DNA of 58,345 bases from Streptococcus mitis (GCF_023109105.1 NZ_JALDTZ010000001.1:1-58345); one strand, 5' to 3'. Shown: positions 6,928-13,908, counted from the first letter of the stretch. The notes: generated by a model from the sequence alone, not told the origin. Translations and numbers: made by a program.

Positions 6928-7446
6928 ATGAGAATAATTGAGTTGACTATATCAGTTGAGAAAATGCCCCTATTTGGCTTTCTCAAGTCAAATCCTACTC
7001 AAGTATGGAAGAATGGGGAACACTACAAATTTACCTATTATGAGCCTGTAGACGAGGCTTTGACGAGTTTTCAATATAAAGGCTTATATGTGTCTATTAA
7101 AGACGAAAATGAAGCAGTAGAGGGCTGGGAATTGGTCAGAGATTTGAATATTGCTTTGGCCAGCCCTGACTTGCTGACAATCTTGAAAGAATTAGAGGTA
7201 AACAAATTGACAGAACAACGGCAGGGACTTGGAGTGGAGTTAAAAGGCTGGATTTTTGACCTGATTTGTAATGGCATTTATACCAGATATGAGACTTCAC
7301 TCTTTGTCCGACTGCTATTTGTAAATGGCTACAGTTTTAGTCAGTTGGTGGATTTGTTTTCTGCAATCGTCAAGCGGAAAGACCTAGCAAGCTATTTTTT
7401 AGAAGTAGCAAGAATATTTTATAAGGAGGTAGTATTTGAATATTAG
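6928..7446 (+). CDS. Hypothetical replication-module protein (172 aa)
   Basis: A 172-aa soluble protein, ATG preceded by AGGAGG. It overlaps the start of the rep gene by 11 bp, which is typical of a partner in the same function. In many PICIs and prophages a small protein or primase fragment lies directly before the helicase-type Rep. I see no primase catalytic motif here. The C-terminal part (about 110-172) is leucine- and phenylalanine-rich and probably helical. Function unassigned. Confidence 0.65.
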   Translation: MRIIELTISVEKMPLFGFLKSNPTQVWKNGEHYKFTYYEPVDEALTSFQYKGLYVSIKDENEAVEGWELVRDLNIALASPDLLTILKELEVNKLTEQRQGLGVELKGWIFDLICNGIYTRYETSLFVRLLFVNGYSFSQLVDLFSAIVKRKDLASYFLEVARIFYKEVVFEY

Positions 7447-9025
7447 AGACAAATTAAATGAGATCATAAGATTAAACTGGACTGAAGCAGATTTTGGTTT
7501 TTCTAAGAAAAAGGCAGACTACAAGCGTCAGTTGGCTCATATTTATCACTTAGACAGTTTTAATAAAATAAAATATAAAGGTGAAGAGATAACAATTTCC
7601 GCTAGCGAAATTATGTATACTACGGATGTAAATGGAAAAGAGGAAAAGTTTGTATCTGCTAAGATAAAGCAAAAGCAAAAGAATAATAAAGATATCATTA
7701 AAGTAGAGTTTGAATCCAGTTTCCAACCTTTTGCCAAGATGGTGATTGATTACCTTTTAGGGCGTTATGTATTCTATAATGATCAACTGTATGATGTAAA
7801 TAATCGACAAGCAAATAAGATTGACGATATAAGACTGGTTAGTCTTTATGGATTTAAGCATGATACAGAGTTTGTATTGGATATTTTAAAGGGAATTGAT
7901 AAGCATTTCCATATTGAGCCAATCAAAGTTCTAAAACCATTTCAGATTGCTGGTGATGATTTTATTATTGATTTGGAGAAACACACTCTGACCAGATGTA
8001 TTTTGAATAACGAGGTTTCATTTTTTAAGTATTATCCAGTTGATTTTGAAACTGCTAAGAGTAGTAAAGAGATTGCCAATAAATTTTTACACTACGTTAT
8101 TGAAGACCCTGACAGTTTCCACAATGCACAATTACAGACATACTACATAGCACAAGTTGCCAGTGGATTGAAAAACAAAACCAATTTCTTTATAACCAAG
8201 TCTGGAATAAGAACTGGTAAAGGATTGAGACATATCGCCTTATCTGGACTGTTTAATAAAATCGATGTTGAACTGGATAACCTAGTTTCACGAGGATTTG
8301 ACGCTTTAAATGCATGGGCCATGTTTTCGGGTGGAGAAATGGCATTAGCCACCGAACAAGGAGATATTATTGGAGATAAGATTGAGCGTGTTTTAAAAGT
8401 AATTGCAACCGAGAAAACACACGTAGCAAGAATGGTAGGTGGTAACCAAGGACTTGTCATGCTTTCTAGTGTTTTGTGTATTGATACCAATAGGAATGTA
8501 TCTCTTTCAGATGAAATGAACGGGCGCAAGGTATTGATCCAGTATAAAGATAGACCATCTGGAGAAACTGACTTGGAGCGTGAAGAAGCCTTTGCCGAAT
8601 ATTGGCAGGCATTTACACTACCAGACAAATCTCCAAGGATTGAAGGGTGTATTGGTTTCTTACTATCCAGTCTTGATTATTTCAATGAGCAAGAACAGAA
8701 ATTCATCTGGAAAAATGTTGAGGTTTACAATGGTGATGAAGAGCTTGATGATTTTCAGATAGCTTTGATAAACCTACTACAAAAGACTGATTTTGTCCCT
8801 AAAACAGATAACTATGCGATTGATGAACTTTATAATAAAACGTATGGCAAAAATAACAATGAAGCTGGTAAAGCACTTAGGACAATAGGTGTGGAAAGAA
8901 AAAGAAAAAAAATAGACGGCGAAGTTGTCAGCGGATATATTATTGGCAATCAAAAACGCTTTGATACTTTTGTTATAAAAGAAGAAAGAAGAGAGTTAAG
9001 AGTAGATTTTTCAATTTTTGAATAG
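7436..9025 (+). CDS. rep: Island replication protein (primase/SF3-helicase-like)
   Basis: A 529-aa protein starting at TTG (7436) with AAGGAGG 6 nt upstream. A Walker A-like loop SGIRTGKGL lies at about 256-264 and a Walker B-like segment GGEMALATEQGD at about 299-310, followed by 'VLKVIATEKTHVARMVGGNQG', as in phage and plasmid-type superfamily 3 helicases of the D5/VirE group. The N-terminal 200 residues have no clear archaeo-eukaryotic primase residues. The last 90 residues are basic and may bind DNA. It should unwind the origin that follows its stop codon. Full length, intact. Confidence 0.85.
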   Translation: MNIRDKLNEIIRLNWTEADFGFSKKKADYKRQLAHIYHLDSFNKIKYKGEEITISASEIMYTTDVNGKEEKFVSAKIKQKQKNNKDIIKVEFESSFQPFAKMVIDYLLGRYVFYNDQLYDVNNRQANKIDDIRLVSLYGFKHDTEFVLDILKGIDKHFHIEPIKVLKPFQIAGDDFIIDLEKHTLTRCILNNEVSFFKYYPVDFETAKSSKEIANKFLHYVIEDPDSFHNAQLQTYYIAQVASGLKNKTNFFITKSGIRTGKGLRHIALSGLFNKIDVELDNLVSRGFDALNAWAMFSGGEMALATEQGDIIGDKIERVLKVIATEKTHVARMVGGNQGLVMLSSVLCIDTNRNVSLSDEMNGRKVLIQYKDRPSGETDLEREEAFAEYWQAFTLPDKSPRIEGCIGFLLSSLDYFNEQEQKFIWKNVEVYNGDEELDDFQIALINLLQKTDFVPKTDNYAIDELYNKTYGKNNNEAGKALRTIGVERKRKKIDGEVVSGYIIGNQKRFDTFVIKEERRELRVDFSIFE

Positions 9026-9029
9026 TAAA

Positions 9030-9295
9030 AGGTACACTAGGTACACAACTGGTACACAACTAGTAGCGTACCGCTTAGAAGCAGTGATATCAATGGTTTA
9101 GCACTATAGGTACACTAGGTACACAACTTTACTAAGGGTTTAAAAGAAAAAAATAATAAAAGAATAATCAAAAAAATAAATAGTATATAAGAAAAGTGGT
9201 GTACCTTGTGTACTACTAGACTAAATCGCTTGTGTCTGTAAGGGTTATGGGGGTCACAACCCCTAGTGTACCAGTAGTGCACCAGTGGTGCACCC
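9030..9295. other. Island replication origin: iterons around an AT-rich core
   Basis: Directly after rep there is no gene but many copies of GGTACAC, often extended as GGTACACAAC. Forward copies start at 9031, 9040, 9051, 9109 and 9118. After an almost pure A/T segment (about 9135-9190) the motif appears inverted as GTGTACC or GTGCACC at 9199, 9208 (GTGTAC), 9266, 9277 and 9288. Iterons on both sides of a melting region, next to rep, match the known architecture of SaPI/PICI origins. The flanking gene order supports the call. Confidence 0.85.
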
Positions 9296-9318
9296 GTAAG
9301 AAAAATAAAGGAGTAAAA

Positions 9319-9480
9319 ATGAATTTCGTAACCGCAAAAGAGTTGACAATAGCATTAGATAGCTTAAATGAATGGCTGGGAGAAAATCCTGATTTAAGAT
9401 TGACAGATATAAGATTGGGAAAGTGCACTTCAAAAGAAGTCACGTTTAGAGTTGAATATGTAGATTTGAGGAAAGGATAA
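9319..9480 (+). CDS. Small hypothetical protein (53 aa)
   Basis: A 53-aa protein, ATG at 9319 with AAAGGAGT upstream. Sequence MNFVTAKELTIALDSLNEW then a strand-rich end. It is the first gene after the origin. No family recognised. An upstream in-frame start at 9232 would read through the iterons and is not preferred. Confidence 0.6.
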   Translation: MNFVTAKELTIALDSLNEWLGENPDLRLTDIRLGKCTSKEVTFRVEYVDLRKG

Positions 9481-9484
9481 TAAC

Positions 9485-9657
9485 ATGAAAACTAAGTTTT
9501 TTATCATCATTATTGGGAAAGCAAAGAAGAGTTTGAAAAAGAGATCAATGATTTTATGGCAACCGTTGAAGTAGTAGATGTGAGGCATTCAGAAGCAACA
9601 GAGGGTCACTATGAGAGGATAGGGACATTGACCAGTGTAATGGTGCTATACAAATAG
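9485..9657 (+). pseudogene. Cse60-like small phage protein, frameshifted
   Basis: The ATG frame stops after 29 codons. If one T is added to the T6 run at 9497-9502, a 57-aa protein results: MKTKFFYHHYWESKEEFEKE, continuing through 'NDFMATVEVVDVRHSEA' to 'TLTSVMVLYK' and the TAG at 9655. That reading matches the small Cse60-type family common in Firmicute prophages. A one-base loss in a homopolymer therefore breaks this copy, or it is a sequencing error. Confidence 0.65.
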
Positions 9658-9672
9658 CATGAGAGGCTAAAC

Positions 9673-9831
9673 ATGGAAATACAAGAAGGCTTTATTTATT
9701 TCAAAAATTATGGTAAAATAAAACTGTTAGAGGTTCCAAGGTTTGGGAGCGTGACGCTAAAAATACAAGATGGCGAGATTGTCTCCAGCGTGGAATCTAA
9801 AACAACACAATATAAAAAGAATACTGACTGA
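9673..9831 (+). CDS. Small DUF2292/YezD-like protein (52 aa)
   Basis: A 52-aa protein, ATG at 9673 behind GAGAGG. The core 'FGSVTLKIQDGEIVSSVESK' follows the pattern of DUF2292 (YezD-like) proteins, 'GSVTI.VQDG.VV..E...'. These are small beta-rich proteins of unknown function. The gene ends just before a terminator at 9839, so it closes the first rightward transcription unit after the origin. Confidence 0.6.
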   Translation: MEIQEGFIYFKNYGKIKLLEVPRFGSVTLKIQDGEIVSSVESKTTQYKKNTD

Positions 9832-9838
9832 AAAAATC

Positions 9839-9893
9839 AGAGGTATAGCATAAAGTAGAGTAATCTATTTTGGCTATGCCTCTTTTGTTTTTG
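9839..9893 (+). terminator. Terminator after the early operon
   Basis: AGAGGTATAGC pairs with GGCTATGCCTCT (one G-T pair and one extra base), followed by TTTTGTTTTT. It separates the origin-proximal genes from the unit starting at 9915. Confidence 0.75.
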
Positions 9894-9914
9894 GAAAGAT
9901 TGGAGGAAAAAGAA

Positions 9915-10514
9915 ATGCCAACATTGCAAGAAGTCAAAAACCAGATGGACAAAGTGCGGACTCAATTAGAGATTTTTGATCGCTTTGATGAGGAAATCAA
10001 GAAAGCAGAGCAAGAAGTTAAGGCTATTAAAGCTAAAAAAGCGGATTTGCAAACTTTTGAAGATTTTCAAGCTATCAACACAAAAGAAAAGTATATTGTG
10101 GATATGAAAGAGCAAAGAACAAAGCTTGAGAAAGAACGGATTGACTCAATCGTAGCAGACGCCAGAAAAATCAATGCTTTAGGTTATTTAGAGACAGCAT
10201 TAGAGCAAAATGAAACAGTCAAACATCATCGCCAAGAAATCAAACAGAAATCTATTGAACTTTTGGAATTGATTGCGAATTATAACGAAAACTACAAAAA
10301 TACCGCTAAAAGATTGGCGGATGAGGTAAGAGAAACAGGTATCGAAGAGTTATTTGACCGCCTGAATACATCTCCAGAATATAGTGGAGTAAGTAAGCCT
10401 TACATTTACAGCGGTGTAGCTGGTTACATGGGAAGTCAGCACCGCTATTTAGATCCGAGTGATGATTTGGCGTATTTTGTGAATCGTATTAATTATTTTG
10501 AAGGAGAACAATAA
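9915..10514 (+). CDS. Coiled-coil hypothetical protein (199 aa)
   Basis: A 199-aa protein starting MPTLQEVKNQMDKVRTQLE; I chose ATG 9915 because GGAGG precedes it and an earlier in-frame start would lie in the terminator. Residues about 1-150 are highly charged and predicted coiled coil (lysine/glutamate heptads); the end (about 160-199) has a glycine/tyrosine-rich segment 'YIYSGVAGYMGSQHRY'. Size and composition recall scaffold-like or capsid-remodelling proteins of satellites, but no homology is claimed. It overlaps the next ATG by 1 bp. Confidence 0.65.
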   Translation: MPTLQEVKNQMDKVRTQLEIFDRFDEEIKKAEQEVKAIKAKKADLQTFEDFQAINTKEKYIVDMKEQRTKLEKERIDSIVADARKINALGYLETALEQNETVKHHRQEIKQKSIELLELIANYNENYKNTAKRLADEVRETGIEELFDRLNTSPEYSGVSKPYIYSGVAGYMGSQHRYLDPSDDLAYFVNRINYFEGEQ

Positions 10515-10753
10515 TGAAAGACGAACATAAACAACTATTTCAAGAAATCGAAGAAGAGAAGAAGCAAGCTGACTTACTGCAAGGGCTTGCCAAGAACGTA
10601 GAAAGTATTTCAAAATCTTACGAAGAGGAAGCTGTAACTCTTGAAGAGTTTAAAGCTATGGGCTACAAGCGTAGACATGAACTATTTGAGAAAGATAAAG
10701 CCCTATATGATAAGCTACTGGGCAAAGAAAAACGTGGTTTGTTAGGTTTGTGA
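10514..10753 (+). CDS. Small helical hypothetical protein (79 aa)
   Basis: A 79-aa, highly charged protein (MKDEHKQLFQEIEEEKKQAD at the start) that begins on the last base of the previous stop codon, so co-translation is likely. Helical throughout, no motif. A strong terminator follows at 10757, closing this two-gene unit. Function unknown; its tight coupling suggests it partners the coiled-coil protein upstream. Confidence 0.65.
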   Translation: MKDEHKQLFQEIEEEKKQADLLQGLAKNVESISKSYEEEAVTLEEFKAMGYKRRHELFEKDKALYDKLLGKEKRGLLGL

Positions 10754-10756
10754 TGT

Positions 10757-10780
10757 GGAGGGGAGCAATCCCCTTTTTTT
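10757..10780 (+). terminator. Strong rho-independent terminator
   Basis: GGGGA-GCAA-TCCCC followed by seven T. Tetraloop hairpin right after the stop codon at 10753. Confidence 0.85.
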
Positions 10781-10816
10781 ACATAAATCAGACAGAATTA
10801 CACACGAGGTAGGGGA

Positions 10817-11083
10817 ATGGTTAGAAGTTTAAAAGCAAGACTAGAAAAGTTAGAAGAGTATGCTGGAAAGACGGAATATGCAACAACCGATGAATGTATA
10901 TCTTTATATGTGGATTGTTTAAGATTTGCTTTTCAGCAAGATGAAATAAAAATAGATATGGATGATTTTATTAAAACACCATTTAAAGATATTAAGCTAG
11001 CAGACTATAAGAAATCAAAAAAACGTATGGATGAACTTAGGGAAATGACTGGGATAAGTGAGTTTCCAGAATTAGACCAATAA
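10817..11083 (+). CDS. Hypothetical protein (88 aa)
   Basis: An 88-aa protein with ATG at 10817 behind GAGGTAGGGG. It begins MVRSLKARLEKLEEYAGKTE, a short coiled-coil helix, followed by an acidic globular part. It precedes the TerS-like gene by 17 bp in the same direction. Small proteins of this form next to terminase genes occur in phages, but no specific role can be assigned. Confidence 0.6.
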   Translation: MVRSLKARLEKLEEYAGKTEYATTDECISLYVDCLRFAFQQDEIKIDMDDFIKTPFKDIKLADYKKSKKRMDELREMTGISEFPELDQ

Positions 11084-11100
11084 AGTGAGGTGACTAGTAT

Positions 11101-11475
11101 TTGACAGAATTAAGCAGAAAAAAAGAAATATTTATGGCCAATTATCTCATGACTGGGAATGTAAAAAAAGCTAGTGAATTAAGTGAGATCACCAGAAAGA
11201 CGGCATACAATTACTTGAACGATGCAACCTTTAAGAGAATTTACCGTGAAAGACGTAGCGAACAACTCAAGGAGTCTACTACGCTGTTACAGAATGCAAG
11301 CGTTGAGGCAGTCAATGTATTAAGGGAAATCATGCTCGATAAGACAGTAAGCCCGTATGCGAGACAACAGAGCGCCCAGAGCATTCTAAACATGGCTTAT
11401 AAGGCAGTAGAAATGGTTGAAGTAGTAGAGCAATTAGAAGTATTAGAGGCGAAGATACTAGATGAAGGCGATTAA
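11101..11475 (+). CDS. terS: Terminase small subunit-like protein
   Basis: A 124-aa protein starting at TTG (11101) with GTGAGGTG upstream. The first 50 residues (RKKEIFMANYLMTGNVKKASELSEITRKTAYNYL in shortened form: a long helix, then a helix-turn-helix) resemble the phBC6A51-type/TerS N-terminal domain. The middle 'ASVEAVNVLREIMLDKTVSPYARQQSAQ' is a repeated pattern in such small terminase subunits. In PICIs an island TerS redirects helper packaging to island DNA. No large subunit is present, as expected for a satellite. The palindrome array starts 270 bp downstream. Confidence 0.7.
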   Translation: MTELSRKKEIFMANYLMTGNVKKASELSEITRKTAYNYLNDATFKRIYRERRSEQLKESTTLLQNASVEAVNVLREIMLDKTVSPYARQQSAQSILNMAYKAVEMVEVVEQLEVLEAKILDEGD

Positions 11476-11710
11476 AAACCGTTTGAATAAGTTGAATAAG
11501 TTAGCGGTGGTTGATGGAGTTGATACCGTGTTTTTGACGCAGATTGATACTGGACATTTTGAGGTAAGATACCGTGAGGGTAGAAAGAACAAAGATATAA
11601 TACAAGTCTATCAGACGAAAGAAGAAGCAGAAAAAGCTATTTCAGAAATTAGAAATACAAAAGGATTGCGGATATTCTGGGATGATTTTGCTTTATTGGA
11701 GGATGATTAG
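11462..11710 (+). CDS. Small hypothetical protein (82 aa)
   Basis: An 82-aa protein whose start overlaps the TerS-like gene by 14 bp. Sequence begins MKAIKNRLNKLNKLAVVDGV and contains a beta-rich part 'VFLTQIDTGHFEVRYREG'. This looks like a small phage protein seen beside terminase genes, possibly a cofactor. It is the last gene before the 670-bp non-coding block. Confidence 0.65.
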   Translation: MKAIKNRLNKLNKLAVVDGVDTVFLTQIDTGHFEVRYREGRKNKDIIQVYQTKEEAEKAISEIRNTKGLRIFWDDFALLEDD

Positions 11711-11742
11711 AGCTTATCAGTTATCAAGCAATAATAACCCTC

Positions 11743-12208
11743 CTTAACTCCCTGAGAAACGATAAGCAGATAAGCGAAGTTTTTAGCCCTCTTATTTCGG
11801 ATTTACTCCTTGCAGAATGACAAGCAGATAAGGATGACAATAAACCTTCTTAATTGCTTACAAAACAATAGGGAGTTAAGCCGAATTTAAAAGCCCCTTA
11901 TTTTCGTTTTTCTCCTTGTCAAACGGTAAGGAAATAAGACAGGAAATAACATCGCTTATTTTGATTTTGCTCCCTGAAAAACTGTAAGGAGATAAGGAGA
12001 CTTATTAGCTTCCTTAATTTGGATTTTCTCCTTACAAAATGATAGGGAAATAAGAGCGGTTTAAAAGTCTGTTATTTTGGTTTTGTTGCTTACCAAATGA
12101 TAAGCAGATAAGCAAAGAAATAACTTGCCTTAATTGCTTGCAGAATAACAAGGAAATAAGTGAGATAAAAACGTCTCTTAATCGCTTATCAAATGGTACG
12201 TAGAATGG
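11743..12208. repeat. Nine-unit palindromic array with invariant 16-bp spacers
   Basis: Units: 11743-11774, 11791-11832, 11849-11880, 11897-11938, 11955-11996, 12013-12054, 12071-12112, 12129-12160, 12177-12208 (last one degenerate). Each is a dyad with half-sites close to CTTATYTSCTT and AAGSARATAAG around a 10-bp centre rich in AAA. Four units are 32 bp and five are 42 bp; the long ones carry 10 extra bp in the left arm. All eight spacers are exactly 16 bp and differ in sequence. Start-to-start distances are 48 or 58 bp, so the length classes differ by one helical turn. No reading frame spans it. A partial extra half-site may lie at 11713-11728. Confidence 0.9.
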
Positions 12209-12245
12209 ACTTGAATCAAGAGCGAACGCAGATACAATGAAAAAA

Positions 12246-12350
12246 GCACCTAGAACAATCTAAGCGCTCAGGAGTAGTGGACGGTGTGCCTGTCCCGTCA
12301 TCTCATACTATGAAGTTGCGTAGCGACACTATCATCTCTACCTCACTACT
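12246..12350 (+). ncRNA. Structured element after the palindrome array
   Basis: Pairings seen: AGCACCTAGA (12246) with TCTAAGCGCT (12260), two mismatches; AGTAGTG (12274-12280) with CACTACT (12344-12350) as a long outer stem; inside it GACGG (12281-12285) with CCGTC (12296-12300) and GTTGC (12315-12319) with GCGAC (12323-12327). This would be a multi-branch RNA or a complex DNA site. It ends 35 bp before the regulator gene at 12385. No known family recognised. Confidence 0.45.
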
Positions 12351-12384
12351 CTTTAAACTAATTATACCATGAAGGAGTATCAAC

Positions 12385-12807
12385 TTGACCATTAAAGAAA
12401 TAGAGGAACAACTAAAAAAAGCAAAGAGAGGGAACGACCTTATCCAGAGACTGCAACTAAAGTACCAGAGTTTAGACAATGGACTATTATCTGGATCCAA
12501 TCAATTCACTACAAGGGTAAAAACTAGCAAAACCAATACTACCGAGGATAAGATATTGAAAACCTTGGAACTTAAAGATGAGATAGTGGAGCAAATGCAA
12601 GCTATTATGGATGAACGATTTGAAGTTTTGAACATGATAAATCAGTTAGATGATGTAGTTGAAAATTTGGTTTTGGAAATGTTATATGTGAACAACCTAC
12701 CTATGGCTCAGGTTTGCAATGATTTAAATTTTAGCAAAGTACAAATTTACAGAATTAAGAAAAAAGCCATTGAGAACTTGGCCAAGGTGAAAAATGCCAA
12801 TCGATAA
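12385..12807 (+). CDS. DUF1492-type sigma-like regulator
   Basis: A 140-aa protein starting at TTG (12385) behind AAGGAG; the nearby ATG at 12369 runs into a stop. The N-terminal half is coiled coil; the end (about 88-135) 'DVVENLVLEMLYVNNLPMAQVCNDLNFSKVQIYRIKKKAIENL' in essence is a sigma-70 region 4-like helix-turn-helix, the layout of DUF1492/ArpU/RinA late regulators of streptococcal phages. It probably activates late or packaging-related transcription. It ends 14 bp after the start of the next small gene. Confidence 0.75.
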   Translation: MTIKEIEEQLKKAKRGNDLIQRLQLKYQSLDNGLLSGSNQFTTRVKTSKTNTTEDKILKTLELKDEIVEQMQAIMDERFEVLNMINQLDDVVENLVLEMLYVNNLPMAQVCNDLNFSKVQIYRIKKKAIENLAKVKNANR

Positions 12808-12931
12808 AGACGAGACATCAAAGCAGGCCTACAGATTTCTGAAAAGCTATCCCTCACTGGTTAAATTGAGCCTAGACGGTCAAGATGGAGCGTTTGAAGC
12901 CAAAGCGGTGGAGATAATTAAGCATGATTGA
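12794..12931 (+). CDS. Small hypothetical protein (45 aa)
   Basis: A 45-aa protein, ATG at 12794 inside the end of the regulator gene and stop overlapping the next gene by 8 bp. It reads MPIDKDETSKQAYRFLKSYP and ends VEIIKHD. The double overlap and normal codon use support it as real. No family recognised. Confidence 0.6.
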   Translation: MPIDKDETSKQAYRFLKSYPSLVKLSLDGQDGAFEAKAVEIIKHD

Positions 12932-13142
12932 GGCTTACAGGGACAATCTGGACGATTTACGACGTGAGATATTTGCCAATCTCTTTACAAGGCGAACTGG
13001 AGAGAGATTAAAGCTATGGCAATTATACGAGGCGTTAGACATCGATAAGGCTCAATATGAGCGCCTCAAGGCTGAGATACTGCTAGACTTTGCTAAAAAC
13101 TATCGAGACGGTGTTTTGGTGACATATCTCAGACCTAATTAG
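12924..13142 (+). CDS. Hypothetical protein (72 aa)
   Basis: A 72-aa protein starting inside the preceding small gene, with GGAG upstream. It contains 'RREIFANLFTRRTGERLKLWQLYEALDIDKAQYERLKAEIL', whose second half looks like a helix-turn-helix. It closes the regulator operon, followed directly by a terminator. Function unknown. Confidence 0.65.
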   Translation: MIEAYRDNLDDLRREIFANLFTRRTGERLKLWQLYEALDIDKAQYERLKAEILLDFAKNYRDGVLVTYLRPN

Positions 13143-13143
13143 A

Positions 13144-13175
13144 AGCCCTTAGAAACTAATCTAGGGGCTTTTGTG
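13144..13175 (+). terminator. Terminator of the regulator operon
   Basis: AGCCCTTAGA pairs with TCTAGGGGCT (one G-T pair), loop AACTAA, then TTTTG. Directly follows the stop codon at 13142. Confidence 0.8.
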
Positions 13176-13176
13176 G

Positions 13177-13204
13177 TTGAAAAGTGTTAGAAGAGGTATA
13201 TAAT
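13177..13204 (+). promoter_or_regulatory. Promoter of the last island gene
   Basis: TTGAAA (13177-13182), 16 bp, TATAAT (13199-13204). Lies right after a terminator and 70 bp before the gene at 13275. Confidence 0.65.
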
Positions 13205-13274
13205 AAGGTAAGTTCGTTAGTAGGAGTACTAGGGAATTAACAGACGATGAAAGAAAGGAGAATCAAGATATATT

Positions 13275-13502
13275 ATGGCGATATTAGATGATTTACAAGC
13301 GTTATATGATAATGGATGGGACGCTTCTTTTGATTATAAGAGTCAAGTATGTGGTATTTTTCCTAATTCTGTTTATGACATTAGGGTAGTAATTGGAGAT
13401 AAGGAATACCAGGTATCGTCATTCAATGATCTGGTTTCTTTAAAAATTGGAGATAACACTTTAATAAATATTATGGATGGAATTGAAGTGCAGTATTATT
13501 AA
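13275..13502 (+). CDS. Hypothetical protein at island right end (75 aa)
   Basis: A 75-aa, acidic, beta-rich protein (MAILDDLQALYDNGWDASFD at the start, ending IEVQYY). It has its own promoter, an AAAGGAG site and a following hairpin, so it is an independent unit. No family recognised. In position it is the rightmost island gene. An anti-phage or immunity role would be guesswork. Confidence 0.65.
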   Translation: MAILDDLQALYDNGWDASFDYKSQVCGIFPNSVYDIRVVIGDKEYQVSSFNDLVSLKIGDNTLINIMDGIEVQYY

Positions 13503-13509
13503 AATAAAA

Positions 13510-13530
13510 AGCACGTTTGACCGTGCTAGT
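13510..13530 (+). terminator. Hairpin after the last island gene
   Basis: AGCACG-TTTGAC-CGTGCT followed by AGTTTCTT. Weak T tract, so termination may be partial. Confidence 0.55.
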
Positions 13531-13800
13531 TTCTTGCCTGCTGAACTCATCATTTTAAGTTCCTTTTTGTTACCCTTTATGTTTTCTCAACTTATTTGAA
13601 TTTAATAGTTTTTGAGAAAATCAAGTTAGATATTGAGTAGGCTTAGGCCTATTTTTTAATATCTAATAATAGGAAGATAACCTTAAAAAATAAAATAGTT
13701 CAGTGAACAATTTTATCCCGAACCTTGAAACTCAAAAGTTCGGCCGTTGATTTAACAACGTTTCTAGCCCCTCGGATTTTATCCGGAGGGCCTTTTTTCT
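13531..13800. other. Island right end: repeat copy C and nested palindromes
   Basis: No gene. It contains CTTGCCTGCTGA (13533-13544, matching the inverse of copy A), an inverted repeat TTTTCTCAA/TTGAGAAAA across about 13579-13620, and a nested palindrome AGATATT...AATATCT with TAGGC/GCCTA inside (about 13627-13665). A terminator-like GCCC...GGGC hairpin with T6 ends the stretch at 13767-13800. This is where the right attachment region of the island should lie; the exact core cannot be fixed without an empty-site relative. Confidence 0.45.
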
Positions 13801-13804
13801 GTTC

Positions 13805-13820
13805 AGGGGGCAAAAAAGGG
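13805..13820. repeat. 16-bp direct repeat (copy 1)
   Basis: AGGGGGCAAAAAAGGG. An identical copy lies at 20393-20408, also directly behind a terminator T run. Candidate relic of phage or island attachment sites. Confidence 0.5.
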
Positions 13821-13908
13821 GCATAACTTTTTAAGAAAGCTCAGTTACGCAATAAATACGATTCAGCTAATATAATTGAAAATGATGGAAAAAAAGGTGA
13901 ATTTATGA

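Noticed and set aside
1591..11909. 13-mer CCCCTTATTTTCG shared by 1591 and the array unit at 11895
   Set aside because: A single 13-bp match is likely by chance in a window of this size; the 1591 copy lacks the dyad and spacing.
11743..12208. CRISPR array
   Set aside because: Repeats are imperfect palindromes of two lengths, spacers are only 16 bp, and no cas genes are present.
11711..12384. Decayed coding region
   Set aside because: Stops occur in all frames, and the exact repeat spacing is not in multiples of three as a coding relic would suggest.
13510..13530. Hairpin as the right att site of the island
   Set aside because: It looks like the terminator of the 13275 gene, and no matching sequence exists near the left end.
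320..13580. ACCCTTTAT (about 335 and 13571) as the att core of the island
   Set aside because: A 9-bp match in AT-rich DNA is expected by chance; flanks do not match.
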